From Alphaproteobacteria bacterium (GTDB lineage Bacteria > Pseudomonadota > Alphaproteobacteria > DSM-16000 > Inquilinaceae), in assembly GCA_029263555.1 (NCBI GenBank), contig JAJUFW010000070.1:1-9533 (forward strand): DNA of 9,533 bases. The letters are read 5' to 3'. The translations under genes were made by a program, and so were the position numbers. This document shows, in pieces, positions 1 to 6,569 of the stretch (position 1 is its first letter; each line of letters opens with the position of its first letter). The notes below the pieces were generated by a model, which ran no database searches, was not told where the DNA came from, and worked only from the letters and a program-made list of their open reading frames with translations.

Positions 1-148
1 GCCGGATCTGCGCTGCATGGGTCTCCCTGCCTGCCTGTCACGGGTGGACGCGCCGCCGACCTATTCGGCAGACGCGATGGTTGTGGCCAACAGCATCGCA
101 CCCGTTATCATTGCCTGTGAACGGGCGACGCCGTCATGGAGACATGAG
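1..148. other. Upstream region of the LysR gene, no gene seen
   Basis: The reading frame of the LysR gene stays open leftwards to an ATG at 17, but the peptide it would add (17-148) resembles no LysR N-terminus and precedes a standard LysR start, so I treat it as non-coding leader. It holds a weak promoter-like pair, TTGTGG at 81-86 and TATCAT at 106-111, with a long 19-nt spacer. There is also a 6-bp inverted repeat, CCCGTT at 101-106 and AACGGG at 120-125. Neither is strong. What lies left of position 1 is not visible, so I cannot say whether this region is shared with a divergent gene. Confidence 0.4.
138..141 (+). promoter_or_regulatory. Ribosome binding site of the LysR gene
   Basis: GGAG sits 7 nt before the ATG at 149. 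It supports that start over the upstream ATG at 17 and over the ATG at 158, for which the spacing would be 16 nt. Confidence 0.55.
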
Positions 149-1114
149 ATGCTGATCATGCCAGACCGGTCCCGGCGGCTGCCGTCGCTCCAGACCCTGG
201 TCGTCTTCGAGGTGGCGGCGCGGCAGCTCAATTTCAGCGCGGCGGCGCGCGCCCTCGGCACGACCCAGTCGGCCGTCAGCCATCGCATCGGCGCGCTCGA
301 GGCCGAGCTGGGCGTGCCCCTGTTCCGCCGGCTGCGCCGCGGGGTCGTGCTGACCCCCGAAGGGGCGCGTCTGTTCCAGGCGGTGCGCCAGGGCCTCGAC
401 ACCATTGCCGGGGCGACGGCGGAGCTTTCCGCCGCCCCGGCGCGGCGGCGGTTCGACATCGCGACCGATTTCGGGTTTGCGGCGTTCTGGCTGATGCCGC
501 GCCTCGCCGCGCTCAGCGCCGCCCTCGACGGGCGCGAGGTGCGCATCGTCACCCTTCAGGACGCGATCGACCCCGCCGACCAGCCCTTCGACGCGGCCGT
601 CGCCTTCGGCGCACGGCGGGGCCGCGGCTGCCGGGTGACCCCGCTGTTCCCCGAGGTGGTCGTGCCGGTGGCGAGCCCCGGCTGCGCCGCCGGCCGCCCG
701 CCGGTCGCCGACCCCGCCGATCTCCTCGACCTGCCGCTTCTCCATCTCGAAAGCGCCAATCCGGGCCGGTGGCTGACCTGGCCCGACTGGTTCCGCGCCC
801 ACGGCCTCGACCCGCCGGCAGGATCGGGCCGGCTCACCTTCAACAACTATCCGATGGTGGTGCAGGCGGCGGTCGCCGGGCAGGGTGTGGCCCTCGGCTG
901 GCGGCCGCTGGTGGACGAACTGATCGGCGCGGGGCAGCTCGTCGTTCTCGGCCGGCCGGTTTCGACCGAACGCGGCTATGTCCTGGTCGAGCCCGCCGGC
1001 CGGCACCGGGGCCGCGGCGCTACGGCGCTCTGCGACTGGCTGCGCCGCCAGGCGATGATGCCCGTATTCGGCGGCCCGCCGGCCGGGGCGCCGCAGAACG
1101 CCGCCGGCACATGA
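149..1114 (+). CDS. LysR-family transcriptional regulator, GcvA-like
   Basis: The product is a 321-aa DNA-binding regulator, of normal LysR length. The winged helix-turn-helix fills about residues 11-65, with the usual pattern FSAAARALGTTQSAVSHRI (29-47) followed by LGVPLFRR. A LysR substrate-binding domain follows from about residue 95. That domain carries the string DFGFAAFWLMPRL and a later TFNNYPMVVQAAVAGQGVAL segment. From memory these resemble the GcvA-like LysR group that accompanies choline-sulfate utilisation genes; this is a recollection of family style and not a database match. The start at 149 was chosen because GGAG lies 7 nt upstream and because GcvA-type proteins begin a few residues before RRLPSLQ. 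The gene runs in the same direction as gntR, 93 nt downstream. Its target is unknown: nothing ties it to the glycolate genes, and it may control genes to the left. Confidence 0.9.
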   Translation: MLIMPDRSRRLPSLQTLVVFEVAARQLNFSAAARALGTTQSAVSHRIGALEAELGVPLFRRLRRGVVLTPEGARLFQAVRQGLDTIAGATAELSAAPARRRFDIATDFGFAAFWLMPRLAALSAALDGREVRIVTLQDAIDPADQPFDAAVAFGARRGRGCRVTPLFPEVVVPVASPGCAAGRPPVADPADLLDLPLLHLESANPGRWLTWPDWFRAHGLDPPAGSGRLTFNNYPMVVQAAVAGQGVALGWRPLVDELIGAGQLVVLGRPVSTERGYVLVEPAGRHRGRGATALCDWLRRQAMMPVFGGPPAGAPQNAAGT

Positions 1115-1207
1115 GCCACGCCCGCCTCTGCCGCCGCCGACATTGACGCTGGAAGGCCGATCCGTCAGGCTCCGACGGGACCGAAGATTCGCTCCCTTGA
1201 CGACGCG
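1115..1207. other. Intergenic region before gntR
   Basis: This 93-nt gap shows no U-tract terminator for the LysR gene. A small inverted repeat, CCGTC at 1162-1166 and GACGG at 1174-1178 with a 7-nt loop, is too short to call. Two TTGACG strings occur, at 1143-1148 and 1197-1202; the second lies just before the gntR start. No -10-like box is found at a proper distance from either. Confidence 0.4.
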
Positions 1208-1981
1208 GTGGACAGACACCCTTCCCCTTCCCTTTCTTCCGTTTCCCAGTCGCGCGGCGTTGCCGACCGGGTCGCAGAGGAAATCCTGGACATGATCGCC
1301 TGCGGCGCCCTTGCCCCGGGGGAGCGGCTTCCCGGCGAGCGGCAATTGGCCGACCGCATGGGGGTAAGCCGGGTGTCGGTACGCGCCGCGCTCGAACGAT
1401 TGAAAGCGCAGGGCTTTCTGGCCGCCGTACAGGGCGGCGGAACGCGGGTCGTTTCCTCGGCGGCAGCCATGGATGGCGCGCTGACGGCGTTGGTCCGCCG
1501 CAAGCTGGACAACCTGCACGACCTTGCCGAAATCAGGGTCGCCCTGGAAAGCTGGGCCGCGCGCCGGGCGGCGGAGCGCGCGACCGCAGGCCAGTTGGAC
1601 GAGATCAGGACGAGGCTGGAGGCCATGGCCGCGGCGGGATCGCGCCGGACCGCCGACGGCGGAACGCGGCCGGACAAGGCCCAGGAGGACATGGCCTTCC
1701 ATCTCGCCATCGGCCAGGCCGCCGGCAGTCCGGTCTATACCCATATCCTTTCCGTCATTCGGGACATCCTGGCCCAGATGCTGGAGTTCCACCGCTACGA
1801 GCTGTTCCTGGCCGAAGCCGACGACCGCTGCGTGCTGGAGCATCACCGCGCCATCTACGAGGCCATTGCCGCGCGGAACCCCGCCGATGCCGAAGCGGCC
1901 ATGCGTCGGCACCTCGAATGGGTGCTGGAGCATTACGAATCGGCGGCCGCAGGTGCCCGCCGCGGCAAGGCCCGCGACTGA
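1208..1981 (+). CDS. FadR-subfamily GntR regulator with FCD domain
   Basis: The product is a 257-aa repressor-type regulator. A winged helix-turn-helix spans about residues 16-82: ILDMIACGALAPGERLPGER is the GntR signature, followed by the recognition helix RVSVRAALERL and a wing with GGGTRV. An all-helical FCD ligand-binding domain follows from about residue 100. Its likely metal-binding residues are intact: D161, H165, H213 (within EHHRAIYEAI) and H235 (within MRRHLEWV). FCD regulators such as GlcC, LldR and PdhR sense small carboxylates. Lying next to glycerate and glycolate genes, this one plausibly senses glycolate, glyoxylate or a related acid, and the palindrome at 9341-9357 fits its binding class. 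The GTG at 1208 is the only reasonable start, but no Shine-Dalgarno sequence is visible, so the N-terminus is uncertain by a few residues. The role could also be lactate or pyruvate sensing. Confidence 0.9.
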   Translation: MDRHPSPSLSSVSQSRGVADRVAEEILDMIACGALAPGERLPGERQLADRMGVSRVSVRAALERLKAQGFLAAVQGGGTRVVSSAAAMDGALTALVRRKLDNLHDLAEIRVALESWAARRAAERATAGQLDEIRTRLEAMAAAGSRRTADGGTRPDKAQEDMAFHLAIGQAAGSPVYTHILSVIRDILAQMLEFHRYELFLAEADDRCVLEHHRAIYEAIAARNPADAEAAMRRHLEWVLEHYESAAAGARRGKARD

Positions 1982-2093
1982 CGCGCCGTTCCCCGGGCGG
2001 CACGTCGTGACGGTTGCGCAAGGCCGGCCGACCTCGCCCGGTGAGAGAACCGCCGTTGACAAACGGCCCGGATGTGGTTGCCTTGACGCCGCA
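1982..2093. promoter_or_regulatory. Intergenic region with candidate promoter/operator for gckA-pyk
   Basis: This 112-nt gap separates gntR from the kinase gene. TTGACA at 2056-2061 is a full consensus -35 box, but the sequence 17 nt later (TGCCTT, 2079-2084) is a poor -10. The -35 lies inside an inverted repeat, GCCGTT (2052-2057), GACA, AACGGC (2062-2067), with 6-bp arms. That could be an operator, though arms of this length can occur by chance. It does not match the TGGT-N3-ACCA pattern seen before glcD. No Shine-Dalgarno sequence precedes the ATG at 2094. Confidence 0.3.
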
Positions 2094-3380
2094 ATGACAG
2101 TCGATCCGCATTCCCTGCTCCGCAGCCTTTTCGACGCCGCCGTCGCATCGGCGCTGCCTTCCGTTTGCGTTCCGCCGCACCTCCCGGAGCCGCCGGCGCG
2201 GGGACGCACGGTCGTGATCGGCGCCGGCAAGGCCTCCGCCGCCATGGCAAGGGCGGTGGAGGAGCACTTTCCCGCGCCGGTCGAAGGGCTGGTGGTCACG
2301 CGCTACGGCCACGAGGTCCCCTGTCGATCGATCGAGATCGTTCAGGCCGGACACCCGGTTCCGGACGAACCGGGCCTGAAGGCGGCGGAGCGCATGCTGG
2401 ACCTAGTGTCCGGCCTGTCCGAGGACGACCTTGTCCTGTGCCTCGTCTCGGGCGGCGGCTCGTCGCTTCTGCCCCTGCCCGCGCCGGGCCTCACGCTTGC
2501 CGACAAGCAGGCGGTCGGTCGCGCCCTGCTGCGGTCGGGCGCGACCATCCAGGAGATGAACTGCGTGCGCAAGCATCTGTCCGCCATCAAGGGCGGCAGG
2601 CTGGCCGCCGCCGTCGCGCCCGCGCGCCTGGTCACGCTGCTGATTTCGGACGTGCCCGGCGACGATCCGGGAGTGATCGCGTCGGGCCCGACAGTGCCGG
2701 ACCCGACCACTTTCGCGGAAGCCCGCGCGATCCTGGCCAAGTACCGCATCGACGCGCCCGCTTCCGTGGTGAAGCATCTGGAGGCCGCCGAACACGAAAC
2801 GCCGAAGCCCGGCGACCCGGTTTTCGAGCGCACGGTGACGCGCCTGATCGCGACGCCGCAGGACGCCCTGGAGGCGGCGGCCGCCGTCGCCCGCAGGCAC
2901 GGGGTCACGCCGGTGATCCTGTCGGACCGGATCGAGGGCGAGGCGCGCGACGTCGGGCTGGTCCACGCGGCGATTGCCCGGCAGGTGGCGCTTCGCGGCC
3001 AGCCAGTCGAGCCGCCTGCGGTCCTGCTTTCGGGCGGGGAAACGACGGTCACCGTTCGCGGGGAGGGGCGCGGCGGCCGCAATGCCGAGTTCCTGCTGTC
3101 GCTGGCCGCCGATCTCGACGGGCATCCGGGCATCTGGGGTCTGGCCTGCGACACGGACGGCATCGACGGGACCGAGGACAATGCCGGCTGCCTCTACGTC
3201 CCCGAAATGGCGGCAAAGGCGGCAGCGCTTGGCATCAGCGCCCGACGCAGCTTGGAAGCCAATGACGGATATGGTTATTTCCGGGAACTGGACGGTCTGG
3301 TTCGAACCGGACCGACCCTCACCAATGTCAACGATTTCCGTTCGATTCTGATTCTTCCTCACGACACGGTTCAGGCATGA
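2094..3380 (+). CDS. gckA: Glycerate 2-kinase (MOFRL family)
   Basis: The 428-aa product matches the usual size of the GckA/TtuD family, often mislabelled hydroxypyruvate reductase. It phosphorylates D-glycerate with ATP to 2-phosphoglycerate in the cytoplasm, feeding the lower part of glycolysis. The N-terminal domain (about 1-285) shows VVIGAGKASAAMARAVE (lysine K46), the glycine-rich SGGGSSLLPLP (from 119), NCVRKHLSAIKGGRLA (R159, K160) and LLISDVPGDDPGVIASGPT. The C-terminal MOFRL domain carries LLSGGETTVTVRG, GRGGRNAEF (near 327), DTDGIDGTEDNAG and the terminal TLTNVNDFRSIL. The start at 2094 was chosen because MTVDPHSLLRSLFDAAV is a typical family N-terminus; the frame stays open upstream to 1524, but that stretch overlaps gntR and is not coding. 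No clear Shine-Dalgarno precedes it. The stop overlaps the pyruvate kinase start in an ATGA, implying one transcript and coupled translation. ttuD is an alternative gene name. Confidence 0.93.
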   Translation: MTVDPHSLLRSLFDAAVASALPSVCVPPHLPEPPARGRTVVIGAGKASAAMARAVEEHFPAPVEGLVVTRYGHEVPCRSIEIVQAGHPVPDEPGLKAAERMLDLVSGLSEDDLVLCLVSGGGSSLLPLPAPGLTLADKQAVGRALLRSGATIQEMNCVRKHLSAIKGGRLAAAVAPARLVTLLISDVPGDDPGVIASGPTVPDPTTFAEARAILAKYRIDAPASVVKHLEAAEHETPKPGDPVFERTVTRLIATPQDALEAAAAVARRHGVTPVILSDRIEGEARDVGLVHAAIARQVALRGQPVEPPAVLLSGGETTVTVRGEGRGGRNAEFLLSLAADLDGHPGIWGLACDTDGIDGTEDNAGCLYVPEMAAKAAALGISARRSLEANDGYGYFRELDGLVRTGPTLTNVNDFRSILILPHDTVQA

Positions 3381-4813
3381 GCAAACGCCCCGTTCTCAAA
3401 CGCTCGCGACAGACGAAGATCGTGGCCACGTTGGGCCCGGCGACCGAGTCGGAGGAGGTCATTCGCCGGCTGTTCGAGGCGGGCGTCGACGTCTTCCGCC
3501 TGAACTTCAGCCACGGCACCCAGGAGGACCATGGCAAGCGCCTCCGGATCCTCCGCGCCCTGGAGGAGGAGTACCAGCGCCCGATCGCGGTGATGGCCGA
3601 CCTGCAGGGACCGAAGCTGCGCCTGGGAACGTTCGAGAACGGGCCGGTGCGGCTCAAGATCGGGCAGAAATTCCGCCTGGACAGCGATCCGACGCCTGGG
3701 GATTCCTCGCGCGTCTACCTGCCCCATCCCGAGGTGATGGAGGTCCTGACGCCGGGCACCGTCCTGCTGCTGGACGACGGCAAGGTCCGGCTTCGGGTGG
3801 AGGAGAACGGCGACGGCTGGGCGTCGGCCGTGGTCGAAGCCGGAGCGCAGCTTTCCGACCGCAAGGGCCTGAACGTGCCCAACGCCCTGCTCCGGCTGTC
3901 GCCGCTCACCGAAAAGGACCGGGCCGACCTTGCGTATGCGCTCGACATCGGCGTCGACTGGATCGCCCTCTCCTTCGTCCAGCGTCCGGAGGACGTGGCC
4001 GAGGCCCGCAAGCTCATCGCCGGCCGGGCCCATATCATCGTGAAGATGGAGAAGCCGAGCGCGATCGACCATCTGGTCGAGCTGGTCGAGCTCACGGACG
4101 CGGTGATGGTCGCGCGCGGCGACCTGGGCGTGGAGATGGCGACCGAGGAGGTGCCGTCGATCCAGAAGCAGATCGTCCGGCGCTGCCGCATGGCGGGCAA
4201 GCCCGTCATCGTCGCCACCCAGATGCTGGAGAGCATGATCTCGGCCCCGACCCCGACCCGGGCGGAAGCCTCGGACGTGGCGACGGCGGTGTTCGACGGC
4301 GCCGATGCGGTGATGCGGTCGGCCGAGACCGCGTCCGGTCAGTACCCGGTCGAGGCCGTGGAGATGATGGATCGGATCGCCGCCCGGGTCGAACGGGATC
4401 CGCTTTACCGCGCGATCATGGACGCCCAGCATCCGGAGCCCGAGAACACCGCCGCCGACGCCATTACCGCGGCAGCCCGCCAGGTCGCCCATACGATCGG
4501 CGCGGCGGCCATCGCGACCTATACCACGTCGGGTTCGACGACCCTGAGGGCGGCGCGGGAGCGGCCCGAGGTGCCGATCCTGTGCCTGACGTCCGAGCTC
4601 AAGACCGCCCGGCGCATGCAGCTCTGCTGGGGCGTCCACGCGGTCCAGACGCCGGAGATCTCATCCCTGCAGGAGATGGTGAACAAGGCCTGCCGCACCG
4701 CCTACCGGGACGGGCTGGCCCAAGAAGGGCAACGCCTGGTGATCACCGCCGGCGTGCCCTTCGGCACCCCGGGCAACACGAACGTCCTGCGCATCGCCTG
4801 GGTCGAGGCCTGA
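3377..4813 (+). CDS. pyk: Pyruvate kinase
   Basis: This 478-aa cytoplasmic enzyme converts PEP and ADP to pyruvate and ATP. The length is normal for a bacterial enzyme. The barrel domain starts with TKIVATLGPAT, then DVFRLNFSHGT (R41, N43, S45 for phosphate, potassium and ADP binding) and MADLQGPKLRLG. The B domain follows (about 80-175, with LLLDDGKVRLRVE). Catalytic K223 lies in IIVKMEKP; metal ligands E225 and D249 lie in KMEKP and RGDLGVE. ATQMLESM and PTRAEASDVATAV are intact, and T318 in SAETA matches the conserved active-site threonine. The C-terminal regulatory-type domain runs from about 350 to the end. One oddity is R314: the motif reads VMRSAETASG where the family normally has VMLSAETA or VMLSGET. 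Overlap with the glycerate kinase gene (ATGA) suggests a paralogue dedicated to glycerate catabolism, as with ttuE in tartrate clusters, rather than the main glycolytic enzyme; that is inference. Confidence 0.95.
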   Translation: MSKRPVLKRSRQTKIVATLGPATESEEVIRRLFEAGVDVFRLNFSHGTQEDHGKRLRILRALEEEYQRPIAVMADLQGPKLRLGTFENGPVRLKIGQKFRLDSDPTPGDSSRVYLPHPEVMEVLTPGTVLLLDDGKVRLRVEENGDGWASAVVEAGAQLSDRKGLNVPNALLRLSPLTEKDRADLAYALDIGVDWIALSFVQRPEDVAEARKLIAGRAHIIVKMEKPSAIDHLVELVELTDAVMVARGDLGVEMATEEVPSIQKQIVRRCRMAGKPVIVATQMLESMISAPTPTRAEASDVATAVFDGADAVMRSAETASGQYPVEAVEMMDRIAARVERDPLYRAIMDAQHPEPENTAADAITAAARQVAHTIGAAAIATYTTSGSTTLRAARERPEVPILCLTSELKTARRMQLCWGVHAVQTPEISSLQEMVNKACRTAYRDGLAQEGQRLVITAGVPFGTPGNTNVLRIAWVEA

Positions 4814-4823
4814 AGGGTCGGAC

Positions 4824-5207
4824 ATGGATGACGAGAGCGCCGTTCTGGCGGCCAACGACGCCTTCTATGTGGCGTTCGCGACCGGCGACATCGAGGCGAT
4901 GGGACGGCTCTGGGCGGACCGTCCGCAGGTAAGCTGCGTGCATCCGGGCTGGGCGCCGCTGTTCGGCCGCGCGGAGGTGATGGCGAGTTGGCGGGCCGTG
5001 CTGGCGAAGCCGCCGGCCGTCACCGTCGACGAGGCGCGGGTCGCCCTTCACGGCACGGCCGCGGTCGTCCTCTGCCGGGAGCGGATCGGCAAGGCGTCTC
5101 TCTCGGCGAGCAATGTCCTGGTGCGGACGGCCGACGGCTGGAAGATCGTCCATCACCAGTCCGGGCCGATGGCGCCGCAGGAACAGACGGCCCTGGTCCT
5201 GCACTGA
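4824..5207 (+). CDS. SnoaL-like / NTF2-fold protein of unknown function
   Basis: This is a 127-aa soluble protein without signal peptide or membrane segment. It opens with a helix (AVLAANDAFYVAFATGDIEAMGRLWADRP), followed by CVHPGWAPLFGRAEVMASWRAVL and strands ending in NVLVRTADGWKIVHHQSGP. This is the pattern of the SnoaL_3 / DUF4440 branch of the NTF2-like superfamily: a cone-shaped alpha+beta barrel with a pocket, used by some members as an enzyme and by others for binding or dimerisation. H39 (in VHPGW) and the HH pair near the end line the expected pocket region. It starts 10 nt after the pyk stop, with GGG at 4815-4817 placed 6 nt before the ATG, so it is almost certainly in the same operon. 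Its job in glycerate metabolism is unknown, and I do not assign one. Confidence 0.85.
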   Translation: MDDESAVLAANDAFYVAFATGDIEAMGRLWADRPQVSCVHPGWAPLFGRAEVMASWRAVLAKPPAVTVDEARVALHGTAAVVLCRERIGKASLSASNVLVRTADGWKIVHHQSGPMAPQEQTALVLH

Positions 5208-5235
5208 GGCGGAGCGGCGGCGAGGGTCCGGGCGA
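5208..5235. other. Short convergent intergenic gap
   Basis: Only 28 nt lie between the stop codon of the SnoaL-like gene on the + strand and the glcF stop on the - strand. I see no hairpin with a U-tract for either direction. The two transcripts therefore probably overlap at their 3' ends or rely on Rho. Confidence 0.6.
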
Positions 5236-6537
5236 TCAGGCCAGTCGGGACAGCGCCGCCGGCCGCGGGCCTCCCGTCGCCCAGTCCAGAAGCTCCACCG
5301 TATGCACGACGGGGATGGCCGTGCCCGTCGCGATCTGCGTCATGCAGCCGATATTGCCGGCGGCGATCACGTCGGGCGCCTGGCTTTCGATGTTCGCGAC
5401 CTTGCGGTCCCGCAGCTCGCGCGCCAGCCCGGGCTGCAGGATGTTGTAGGTTCCGGCCGAGCCGCAGCACAGATGCCCTTCGGGGACGTCCACGACCTCG
5501 AACCCGGCAGAGGCCAGCAGCGCCTTCGGCTGTTCGCCGACGCGCTGGCCATGCTGCAGCGAGCAGGCGGAATGATAGGCGACGCGAAGGCGTCGGAACT
5601 CCGGCCTCAACGGTGGAAGTCCGATTTCCGCCAGGAACTCCGTCACGTCCCGCCCGAGACCGGACACCTTGCGCGCCCGGTCGCTCCAGTCCGGGTCGTC
5701 GCGGAAGAGGAAGCCGTAGTCCTTCACCGTCGTGCCGCATCCGGAGGTGTTGACGATGACGGCATCGAGCCCCGCGCCTTCGGCCTCCTTCGACCACGCC
5801 GCGATATTCGCGCGGGCCGAAGCGAGGGCCAGGTCCTCCTTCCCCATGTGATGGGTGAGCGAGCCGCAGCATCCCGCGCCTTCGGCGACCACGACCTCGA
5901 CGCCGGCCCGGTTCAGCAGGCGGACGGTGGCCTCGTTGATCGATGGAGCGAGAACGGTCTGGGCGCAGCCGCTCAGGAGCGCGACCCGGGCCCGTCGGGA
6001 TGCGGCTTCGGCCGGCCACACGCCGGGCCGGTCGATCCCGCCCACGGGCGGCAGCCGGCGCGGCGCCAGTTCCAGCATGGCCCGCAGCCGGGCCGGCATG
6101 AGCCTCGCGAACGGACGGGCGACGCCGGCCGCCAGCAGGGCAAGGCGGAACCGTCCGGGATACGGCAGGACACGGGCCAGGACGGCCCGCAGCATCCGGT
6201 CCGGCCAGGGGCGCCGATGGGTCCTTTCGACATGGACCCGCGCATGGTCGACCAGATGCATGTAGTGCACCCCAGACGGGCAGGTCGTCATGCAGGCAAG
6301 ACAGGAGAGGCAGCGGTCGAGATGCCGGGTCACGGCGGCCGAGGCCGGACGGTCGTTCTCCAGCATGTCCTTGATCTGGTAGATGCGGCCGCGCGGGCTG
6401 TCCAGCTCGTCGCCCAGGATCACGTAGGTCGGGCAGGTCGCGGTGCAGAAGCCGCAATGGACGCAGGCGCGGAGAATTTTCTCAGCTTCCCGGATCCCGG
6501 GATCGGCAAGCTGGGCCAGGGTGAAGCTGGTCTGCAT
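5236..6537 (-). CDS. glcF: Glycolate dehydrogenase iron-sulfur subunit GlcF
   Basis: The 433-aa product (E. coli GlcF is a little over 400) is the electron-transfer subunit that passes electrons from the flavin subunits towards the quinone pool, at the inner face of the membrane. Two 4Fe-4S clusters are encoded near the N-terminus: C25, C28, C31 and C35 (ACVHCGFCTATCP) and C76, C79, C82 and C86 (RCLSCLACMTTCPSG). Two cysteine-rich CCG domains follow, with paired cysteines C223/C224 (GAGCCGSLTHHMG) and C357/C358 (HLCCGSAGTYNIL); single-cysteine partners are seen in LLSGCAQ, NTSGCGTT, YHSACSLQHG and NIGCMTQI. All ligands look intact. There is no obvious transmembrane helix. The ATG at 6537 has GAGGT 8 nt upstream. 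It is the last gene of the glcDEF operon, 32 nt after the glcE stop. The related lactate-utilisation protein LutA is shorter and lacks the ferredoxin-like front part. Confidence 0.95.
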   Translation of the reverse strand: MQTSFTLAQLADPGIREAEKILRACVHCGFCTATCPTYVILGDELDSPRGRIYQIKDMLENDRPASAAVTRHLDRCLSCLACMTTCPSGVHYMHLVDHARVHVERTHRRPWPDRMLRAVLARVLPYPGRFRLALLAAGVARPFARLMPARLRAMLELAPRRLPPVGGIDRPGVWPAEAASRRARVALLSGCAQTVLAPSINEATVRLLNRAGVEVVVAEGAGCCGSLTHHMGKEDLALASARANIAAWSKEAEGAGLDAVIVNTSGCGTTVKDYGFLFRDDPDWSDRARKVSGLGRDVTEFLAEIGLPPLRPEFRRLRVAYHSACSLQHGQRVGEQPKALLASAGFEVVDVPEGHLCCGSAGTYNILQPGLARELRDRKVANIESQAPDVIAAGNIGCMTQIATGTAIPVVHTVELLDWATGGPRPAALSRLA

Positions 6538-6545
6538 CTCTCAGA

Positions 6546-6550
6546 ACCTC
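6546..6550 (-). promoter_or_regulatory. Ribosome binding site of glcF
   Basis: GAGGT on the - strand lies 8 nt before the glcF ATG. Motif and spacing are the same as before glcD. Confidence 0.6.
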
Positions 6551-6569
6551 GCAAGGGGCAGCACGCCGG

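Noticed and set aside
101..125. CCCGTT-N13-AACGGG as a LysR binding box
   Set aside because: Six-base arms with a free spacer are expected by chance at this length, and the spacing does not match the T-N11-A half-site arrangement well.
17..148. Extending the LysR protein to the ATG at 17
   Set aside because: The extra 44 residues do not look like a LysR N-terminus, and a binding site fits the ATG at 149 instead.
1162..1178. CCGTC-N7-GACGG as a terminator or GntR operator before gntR
   Set aside because: The stem is only 5 bp, no T-run follows, and it lacks TGGT-N3-ACCA. Its resemblance to the CCGTT/AACGG repeat at 2053-2066 is undercut by the different spacer length.
1524..2093. An upstream extension of the glycerate kinase frame, in frame with 2094
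   Set aside because: It overlaps gntR in another frame and adds arginine/proline-rich sequence absent from the kinase family; the ATG at 2094 gives a typical N-terminus.
134..2299. A 721-codon open frame on the - strand opposite the LysR, gntR and kinase genes
   Set aside because: It spans three well-supported genes and their gaps, is made of low-complexity R/G/A/P-rich sequence and has no recognisable domain. It is the mirror of high-GC coding DNA.
3371..4639. A 422-codon - strand frame inside pyk
   Set aside because: Histidine/arginine/glycine-rich shadow of the pyruvate kinase gene with no domain pattern.
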